Positions 56,801-64,000 of a DNA stretch of 64,000 bases are shown one piece after another. Under the pieces are notes generated by a model. The model saw only the letters and a list, made by a program, of their open reading frames with translations. It did not search any database and was not told the DNA's origin. Source of the stretch: Bryoerythrophyllum caledonicum (lineage: Eukaryota; Streptophyta; Bryopsida; Pottiales; Pottiaceae); contig OZ020520.1 in assembly GCA_963971425.1 (NCBI GenBank), forward strand, positions 28,675,535-28,739,534. Direction: 5' to 3'. Position numbers and translations under genes: made by a program. Every line of letters begins with the position of its first letter. The first letter of the stretch is position 1.

Positions 56801-57290
56801 AGGGTGGATGAAGAGGGAGCGCGGAGACGGGTCCACAACGCATCTCGCGCGCGCGGCCATGGGGCGGCCTCCGGATGTGGCGCCGGGCGGGCGGGCGGAT
56901 CGCAGGGCGTGCGAGGGAGCGCTGCGAAAATCCGGAGGCGTCACCCGGCGAATCGCCGGGCGGACGCGGCCTCTCTCTCTCTCCTCGTCGCTCTCCCTCG
57001 CGGGCTTCCATCAGAAGCGGGGATCTCCGCTCCGCTTGTGTACAACCCAATATGTTCGCAGCTCCAGATTGCGCCATAGCTCTCCTCCCGATCTCCGCCT
57101 CCGCCTCCGCCCTCTAGATCTGGATGCTGCGCCTGCAGCTCCCGCCTGAGATTTTGATCAGTTCTGGATCTGGGCCGGCGCTGTCATGCTTGAATCAGGT
57201 GGGATTCGGATGTGTGGGCGCACTGGCAATGCGGGGACGAGGGATTAGGATTCACACGGGAGAGGATTGGTGACGCTGAGAATCTGAGAG
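56801..57290 (+). promoter_or_regulatory. GC-rich upstream and 5' UTR region of the kinesin gene
   Basis: Composition switches abruptly from the purine tract to GC-rich sequence with many CpG sites. It includes a ctctctctctcctc pyrimidine run near 56,970-56,985, a common feature of plant core promoters and leaders. The transcription start cannot be set. Confidence 0.4.
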
Positions 57291-60200
57291 ATGGCATTCG
57301 CGCAGGCGCACAAGAGCGGTCGGCCCCTGTCTGTGAACTCTGTTAAGACTGGTGCGGGGGGTGGTAGTAGTGGGGCGGGGTCGTCGCCGTCGCAGTCTCC
57401 GCTGCAGCCCGCGGCCGCGGGCGGGGCCACGCACACGCGCTCCAAGTCGTCGGCGGCGTCGCCCGTCTCGTCCACGTCCGCGACGTCCACGCCGTCCGCC
57501 CGGCGCCAGAGCAATGGATCTGTCAGACAGTCCCATGATGGCGGCGGTACGCTGCTTTCCATCGCCTCTCTCTCCCTCTCCTTCATTGTGCTCTCGCGTC
57601 GCGTGAATCCCAGAGGATTCAAATGCAGCGTCTTGCGCCGTGTCAGATCTTCTCTATCAGTTCTAGATTGGCTCTCTCGAGGTTTATGGAAGCAGCACCG
57701 AATTGCAACCTCTTGAACCTCCACCTTCCGAGTGTGAGGCCTTTTGCTGCACGTCAATCTAGATCTGACAGAAAGCCTGGAGACACTGTTTCGAGGTTTA
57801 ATGAGTGGGACCAGCCTTAAGTCTGTGTATTTAACAGGGGTTTAATCGCGGGAGTGCTACTCTTTTAAATTCCTCGGATAATCTGTTGCCTGTCAGGTTG
57901 AGAATTTAGGTCAGGAATTTATGACATGGTCGTAATCTGGGCCCAGATGCTGATTCCGAAGTTATTTTGAGTTTGCAGTTGCAAATCGAGTGCGAGTGAC
58001 GGTTCGGCTGCGTCCACGGAACGCCGAGGAATTGGAGGCGGACCTTGACTTCGCCGATTGCGTCGAGCTTCAACCTGAGGTCAGTAGTCGGACAGAATGT
58101 AGGTTAAGGCAGACAGTGAGTATGGGAAATAATGATCACTTACCTTGGCATCACGGTGTGTGTGTGTGCAGCTGAAAAGGTTGAAGCTTCGCAAGAACAA
58201 CTGGGAATCCGAGACGTACCAGTTCGATGAGATTCTCACGGAGACGGCTTCTCAAAAGCGTGTCTACGAAGTCGTGGCGAAGCCTGTCGTGGAGGTACTG
58301 ATCTGACTCTTGGTTTGCTCAATCTAAGGAGCTTGATTGGGTTTTAGGCAGCGCTGATTGACTGCAATGTCCTGTGCTCAGAGCGTGCTCGAAGGCTACA
58401 ATGGTACCGTCATGGCCTACGGCCAAACTGGAACAGGAAAGACGTTCACGCTTGGAAAGCTCGGGGACGAAGACGTTGCCGACCGCGGAATTATGGTGCG
58501 TGCACTGGAGGATATCTTGGCCAACGTCAACCACGTTGACGACACTGTGACGGTGTCTTACTTACAGGTACAAATCAACTCCGTGCTCATGCTCTGGTAC
58601 TGCACATCATTAGTAAAGGAGTAGATTGACCCATGATCAATGGCATTTGTTGTTTTCTCTTGATCGAATCGAAATGTAAATATTGCTAAGTCGGGTTGCA
58701 GCTCTACATGGAATCAGTGCAAGACCTACTCGCGCCGGAAAGGGACAACTGCCACATCCAGGAAGACCCCAAGACGGGAGATGTGTCGGTGCCCGGCGCC
58801 ACTCAAATCCAGCTTACTGATCACCAGAGCTTCTGCAACCTCTTGGACGTGGGTGAAGCAAACCGGTTCGCTGCCAACACAAAGCTCAACACGGAATCCT
58901 CCCGGAGTCACGCAATTCTGTTGGTGCGTGGTGTTCACTCTCCTCTCTCTCCCATTCTACTCTGTGAATATTAACCCTTCTGTGCTGCAGGTTCAAGTCA
59001 AGAAGGCAGTTAGAAATAAGGACCTCGTAGTACCCAATGAGAACGGCAACGGAGCTAAGGGGATGCGCGCACCTACCATTCGAAGAAGCAAACTTCTTAT
59101 TGTGGATCTTGCTGGCTCCGAGCGTGTTGATAAATCAGGTTGGTCCCTGTTCAATTCTGCTAATGATCTCTCCCCCCTCCCCTTTCTCACGTATTGAATT
59201 CTTCTATGTCATATCACAGGTAGTGAAGGCCATACCTTGGAGGAAGCCAAGTCCATTAACCTGTCGTTGACAGCGTTGGGGAAGTGCATCAATGCTTTAG
59301 CCGAGAACAGTCCTCATGTCCCCATTCGCGACTCCAAGCTGACAAGACTATTACGTGATTCATTTGGAGGAACTGCCAGGACATCCCTGATCGTCACAAT
59401 TGGGCCCTCACCTAGACACCGAGGAGAAACAACCAGTACAATTATGTTCGGCCAGAGGGTGAGCAGTCTTCCAACCAGATGTGTGATTCGATTATGAACT
59501 CAGCCATTAACGTGGTTGGTAACTGTAACAGGCAATGAAAGTCGAGAATATGGTCAAATTGAAGGAGGAGTTCGACTATAAGAGCCTCTGCCGAAGAATG
59601 GAAGCGGAACTTGACAGACTGGTGGCGGAGAATGAGAGGCAGGCCAAGCTGCGGCAGGAGAACGACGAGGAGCTAGATCGGACAGTGGAAGAAAGTCGTC
59701 TGCTTGTCATGGAAGCCGAGACTCGCCTCCAAACTGCACTCGAGGTATTACTACATTTGGATCTAGGATCAAGGAAATTTCACTACAATGTATGTAAGCT
59801 TCTACTAAACCATGGTTGCTGCAGTCTATGATGGCAGAGAAGAGCATCTACGAGCAGGAAGTGGAGGAGATGCGGCAAAAGTGTGAGAAAGGATGCGAGG
59901 AGGTGGAGGAGCTCCGCCAGAGACTAGAAGAGGTCATTCACGCCCGGGACATGTTGCAAGAGGAAGTCCAAGTGCTGGCACGCGAACGCCAGAACGAGCA
60001 ACAAGAAGTGAGCTCCTCCCTTCTCTTCCATAAATGAGGTCGAATGCTACAATGTGACAATGTTACTAACTTCGTCATCCCTTTTCCAGAAACACACGCA
60101 AGTCGAGAATCTGAAGTTGCAGAAGGAGATGACAGAGAAGGTGGAGAAGCACCACCAGGAGCTGAAGCAGCAGATCGCGAGGCACGTGCAGGAGCTAGCC

Positions 60201-62757
60201 GAGGCGCTAGAAACTCTCAACCTCGAGCGCTCACACCGGGAGCGCGCGGAGGAGGAGCTCGTCAGCGAACGCCTCCACTTCGCGCAGCTGGAGAAGGAGC
60301 TTCGCGCCGCAGCAGCTTCGCCGCAAGTCCAACGCGACGCTGTAGAGGTACACACCGCTCCGCAACCCTTCAAACCCTAAACCCTAGCTCTCAACGCTAA
60401 TTCTCACTTTCCCCGCAGCAATCGAGCGACCAGAGCCAGGAGATCGCGGAGCTGCGCGCGCAGCTGGAGAAGGAGCTGCAGAAGCACGACGACCAGAGCA
60501 GCGAGGTCGCGGAGCTGCGAGCGCAACTGGAGACCCAATCGCAATCCGGCGACCATGGTAAAGAAGTCGCGGAGCTCCAGAGCGTGCTAGAGAGCGAGCG
60601 CCAGAAGCTGGAGCACGTCGAGGAGCAAACCATCGAGATCGCGGAGCTCCGCACGCTGTTGGAGAACGAGCGCCAGAAGCGCGAGCAGCTGGAGCAGGAG
60701 CTCCGCGCCACCAAGACCCAGATGAGCAAGCGCAGCGTCAATGGCAGCCTCACGCGCCAACAGGGCGACGAACTCCTCACTGTCCGCCATCGCCTCGACG
60801 AAGAGCTCCGAGAACGCGAGCGTCTCGAAGAAGAAATCCGCCATCTCAAAGAGCAGATCTCTGTCCTCACCGAAGACCACGACGAGGTACATCTCACTGC
60901 TTCCCCATCCCCTCGCAACCGTTTTCCCTACCAACTAACACTGGTTCACCGCATGATAGCAGCATTCGAGGAGAATCATGACGAACGGAGGGTCAGGCAG
61001 AAGCTCCCTCGGCTCCGAGAGCCCGCTCATCAGCATGAGCAAGCCCAACCACATGCGTGACACCATCAACGGCCAGAGAGCAACCATCGCCAAGCTCTTC
61101 GAACAAGTTGGCCTCCACAAGATCCTGTCGCTGCTGGAGTCTGAGGATGTGGATGTTCGCGTCCACGCCGTGAAAGTGGTGGCGAATCTCGCAGCCGAAG
61201 GTGTGTTTACTCTCCAACCCCATTGTTTGCATGTTCTCAGCCGTTGTTTGGTACATGTTGTTCTGACAAGGCTTTGTTTCTTCAGAAGCGAACCAAGAGA
61301 AGATTGTAGAGGCTGGGGGTTTGGGCTCGTTGCTCATGCTGCTACAGAGTTCAGAAGATGAGACTATTAGGCGTGTAGCTGCTGGTGCTGTGGCCAACCT
61401 TGCCATGAACGGTGAGTTGATCCCTTCTTTTCCCTTCTAGTTGTTTGTAGACTAGTTTGGATTCCCTTCTTTTACCTTGGTTCTTGTGTGTTCGCAGAAA
61501 CGAATCAGGAGTTGATAATGTCACAAGGAGGAATTGGTCTCTTGGCTCGAACTGCAGACGATGCTGAAGACCCGCAAACACTCCGAATGGTTGCTGGCGC
61601 TATCGCTAATTTATGTGGAAATGGTACAAACTTCACTTCCAATCTGTTGAACCTAGAATATCGAGAGTGTGTTCTTTTCATGCATAACTGATTTGTTGAT
61701 TCTACAGATAAGCTACAAGTGAAACTGAGAGAGGAGGGTGGCATTCGTGCGCTCTTGGGAATGGTCCGGTCACGACATCCTGATGTGCTCGCCCAAGTCG
61801 CCCGAGGAATCGCCAACTTTGCCAAGTGCGAATCTCGGGGCGCTGCTCAGGGTACACACTCTTTCCCAGCCCACATTTATTTTTCAATGATAGCCAATAG
61901 AACCACAGTTTCAACCCAAGTGATCTCATAGTTTTCCGATGAAATGTGAAATTGTTATGAATTTTCAAACGTGTGCTGCCATGTTTAGCCGGTACCCCAT
62001 GAGCGCCGACCAAAAGTAACATCAACCAACTTAAACAGATGGAAATTGAAAGTATTCTCCTCGATTAAGTCACATCTTCTTCGTCTTCTTCCTATTTGAT
62101 CGAGATTTTTTTAATGAGATTTAAGATACTTTCAAGGGGTTAATTCAAGCTCTATTATGTGTAGGTTACAAATTGGGGAGGTCTTTGCTCATTGATGATG
62201 GAGCGCTGCCCTGGATTGTGGCCAATGCCAACAATGAGGCGTCTCCAATTCGCCGTCATATTGAGCTTGCTCTTTGTCACTTAGCCCAACATGGTATGCA
62301 ACCCCTTCATCCCTTGAATGCCCATCCTAAATTAGTAAAATCACAATAAAAATAAAAATAGTGATTTGCATTAAAAAATCTCACAATTAACCCCTAAAGG
62401 ACCACGCCCAATTTTAGAGCAATCTCTAGAAACTGCCCATATTGTCATTTTAAATTTATATTGGTCATTAGAAATCATTCTTTTCATGAGTTGATGTCAA
62501 CACTCGTGTCCTTGTGTACTTTGGCCTTTCTTATAAACTTTTAGTGATCTATGTACGTATGTATGTGGAGCTGATGTATGTGTGTGGGGGTTGCAGAAGT
62601 GAATGCCAAGGATCTTGTTGCAGGAGGAGCGCTGTGGGAGCTCGTACGAATCTCTCGCGAGTGTTCACGAGAAGACATCCGGAACCTGGCCCAACGTACT
62701 TTGAATGCAAGTGGTACTTTCCAAGTAGAATTGAGGCGCCTCCATTTAGTATACTAA
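57291..62757 (+). CDS. ARK: Armadillo-repeat kinesin (ungrouped KIN-U family), complete
   Basis: Seventeen exons: 57291-57546, 57979-58079, 58172-58294, 58382-58567, 58702-58923, 58991-59138, 59220-59458, 59532-59744, 59825-60007, 60090-60347, 60419-60886, 60963-61200, 61286-61411, 61498-61623, 61708-61851, 62165-62293, 62597-62757. All phases agree and give 1106 residues. A Ser/Thr/Gly/Ala-rich head (1-85) is followed by the motor (about 88-425). The motor shows P-loop GQTGTGKT at 174-181, switch I NTESSRSH at 285-292 and switch II DLAGSE at 335-340. The neck [19 protein letters not shown], a long coiled coil (about 430-800) and a C-terminal armadillo domain (about 830-1100) follow. Two of the armadillo exons are exactly 42 codons. 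In Arabidopsis, ARK kinesins act on microtubules, for example in root hair growth. All motor residues needed for ATP hydrolysis look intact. Confidence 0.95.
62387..62480. mobile_element. TTAA-family left end inside kinesin intron 16
   Basis: TTAA at 62387-62390 is followed by CCCCTAAAGGACCACGCCC, the family left end. The right end is not recognisable within the intron, so it is a fragment or a strongly decayed copy. The intron (62,294-62,596) is the second longest after the first and the 313-base intron 15. Confidence 0.6.
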
Positions 62758-63154
62758 TTACAACTTCAAATAATCAAACAATCCAATTTTCTTCGGGTTA
62801 TATTATCTGCTGCTGCTGCTGGGTATAGAGAGAGAGAGAGTGAGTGAGTCCTTCCGTTCTTTGTATTATTAGTCCACCATTATCATAAATTTAATCTCAC
62901 TGTTACAACCTTCACCATTACGTGAGATCATCCACACAACTGTTTCAACAGTTTCTTAGTAGTAATGCACATTTTGGTTGCACAGCCACACTATACCCAT
63001 CCCCCTTTTTCTTGCCCACTGAGTTTTCTCTCATTCGATTGCATGTATTGGTTTTTTGCATTACCATAGAAAAGCAAGAGAAAAATGCGATTAGAAAGAT
63101 ATTACTCTCCCTGGCATGTGTCTAGACGAATTCTATGTAAATATAGATCAATGA
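62758..63154 (+). other. 3' UTR and downstream flank of the kinesin gene
   Basis: AT-rich sequence with a short (ga)n run at 62,828-62,843. There is no coding signature. Confidence 0.45.
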
Positions 63155-63410
63155 AGTAGGGTTTAGTGTAGATACTGGCAATGTACTAGGTTTAGGGCTT
63201 GAGTTCTAGGATAGATATTGGTAACGAAGTATGTTCAAGGTTTAGGTTTCACGGTACTTACAGGCAATGAAGAAGAACTTAGGTTTCAGGGTAGGGTAGA
63301 TATTGACAACGAAGTAGGTTCAGGTTTTAGGTTTTTGGGTAGACGTTGGCACTGAAGTAGAGTTTAGGTTTCATCGTGGAGATAGAATTTAGGGTTTAGG
63401 GTTTCCTATG
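63155..63410 (+). repeat. Degenerate tandem repeat with telomere-like motifs
   Basis: About five units of 50-60 bp, each with gtagatattggcaacgaagt-type and aggtttaggtttcagggt-type blocks. The array ends in tttagggtttagggttt, two to three plant-type telomere units (TTTAGGG). Confidence 0.75.
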
Positions 63411-63572
63411 ATTTCCAAAACAGGAAATATGTCAACAGCAGGGTTCGAACCTGCGAAGGACATCGCCCAGCGGAACTGATGTCCGCCGCCATAAACCACT
63501 CGGCCATGCTGACATCAGCTGGGTTGACCTTTAGCAATTGTTTGCCCAATATCTACCCTGAAACCTAAACCC
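63281..63572. repeat. Inverted repeat flanking the tRNA-like gene
   Basis: aggtttcagggtagggtaga at 63281-63300 (continuing tattg) is mirrored by caatatctaccctgaaacct at 63548-63567. The right arm lacks one 5-base subunit. The arms lie about 130 bases left and 33 bases right of the tRNA-like sequence. Confidence 0.75.
63431..63513 (-). tRNA. Class II tRNA-like gene (Ser/Leu type), predicted anticodon UCA
   Basis: On the minus strand, 83 bases fold as a tRNA. The acceptor stem is GTCAGCA/TGTTGAC with one G-T pair. The D arm is GCC...GGC with AGTGGTTTAT, and the anticodon stem is GCGGA/TCCGC. The loop is CATCAGT, the variable arm is about 15 bases, and the T arm GCAGG/CCTGC has TTCGAAC. The long variable arm means class II (Ser or Leu). 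Loop position 33 is A instead of the nearly universal T, and positions 34-36 read TCA, complementary to the stop codon UGA. The following base is A, as in Leu tRNAs, and TTTT lies 11-14 bases downstream. Box A and box B are well kept. A pseudogene is the likelier reading because of the loop. Confidence 0.75.
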
Positions 63573-63815
63573 TCATATTTTGACTTGATAATAATTCAGA
63601 AGAATGGTCAATCAATGGAGGAGGAAATTTTACAGAATTTTTGTGACTTCCCAAATAACTCTATTATTGACTAGTTAGATAGATGATGAACTATTTGTTC
63701 TTTTTGGAGACTGTTTCAGAGGCTTTCCTATGTAAATTCTTCACATGAGGTATGTGGGTAGATCTAATTGCTTTTATAGACTTACATTCATCTTTGATGG
63801 AAAATTATTGTTTAA

Positions 63816-64000
63816 CCCTAAAGGACATTGTTCCCTTGGGAGACAAATTGAGTTTCGATTGAGTTCCTCAATCTCAGAAATTTGGCATGAAATCTTTAGA
63901 CTAATAAAACAATAAAATTAGCTTTCTATTGACATAATTTATTGTAGATATCTGATTTACGGTTCAAAAGTTACAAACAACTTCAAGTGATGTATACAAA
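63816..64000. mobile_element. TTAA-family element, left part, cut by the window end
   Basis: TTAA at 63812-63815 is followed by CCCTAAAGGACATTG and the subterminal hairpin region ttcccttgggaga. The sequence stays co-linear with 49366-50171 (shared gattttacggttcaaaagtt type block). Confidence 0.78.

Noticed and set aside
55423..57077. Minus-strand ORFs up to 471 codons rich in Ser, Leu and Phe
   Set aside because: They are the complement of a homopurine tract, where stop codons rarely occur; there is no domain or splice support.
63431..63513. Selenocysteine tRNA
   Set aside because: The acceptor stem is 7 bp rather than the extended form, and the sequence is Ser/Leu-like; land plants are also not known to use Sec.

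Overview
The window reads as nuclear DNA of a green-lineage plant, most likely a non-flowering land plant or close streptophyte relative. The three recognisable host genes are plant families: a mitochondrial ATP synthase 24 kDa subunit, a CCCH zinc-finger protein of the Arabidopsis C3H6/C3H30 type, and an armadillo-repeat kinesin. They have GT-AG introns and GC-rich coding exons set in AT-rich, repeat-filled DNA. Short TTTAGGG runs and an AAACCCTAA telo-box also fit a plant. The species cannot be named from the sequence.

Layout. 0.2-2.9 kb (+): 3' part of an acidic, repeat-rich coiled-coil gene. 3.9-5.8 kb (-): six-exon ATP synthase 24 kDa subunit gene, convergent with the first. 7-33 kb: a transposon block with TTAA-flanked, CCCC-starting non-autonomous DNA elements, a decayed Helitron (about 11.3-14.1 kb), and a 12.5 kb LINE (17,011-29,503) with a 9-bp target duplication. 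34.4-38.1 kb (+): five-exon CCCH gene. 39-55 kb: a second transposon block. It holds a minus-strand Helitron (51.1 down to about 39.9 kb) split by a degenerate Ty3/gypsy element (43.4-49.36 kb) and a TTAA element, then a foldback-type element at 52.2-53.5 kb. 55.6-56.8 kb: a homopurine tract. 57.3-62.8 kb (+): a complete 17-exon armadillo-repeat kinesin (1106 aa). 63.4 kb (-): a class II tRNA-like gene.

The most notable content is in the mobile elements. The gypsy relic carries, between protease and reverse transcriptase, a DNA cytosine-5 methyltransferase domain (motifs I, IV with PCQ, VI, VIII and X-like), and ends in a PHD-like finger after integrase. It therefore once encoded both a chromatin writer and a possible reader. 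The LINE ORF2 combines an N-terminal apurinic endonuclease, RT and RNase H with a C-terminal R2-like CCHC/RHN/PD-E module, the two-endonuclease layout known from Dualen/RandI elements, and it has a 2A-like DIEINPGP near its N terminus. All these large elements are broken by stops and frameshifts. The small DNA elements resemble piggyBac in their TTAA flanks and CCCC ends.

Exon boundaries were chosen by hand from splice signals and reading-frame continuity. Family calls come from motif recognition only; no database search was run.
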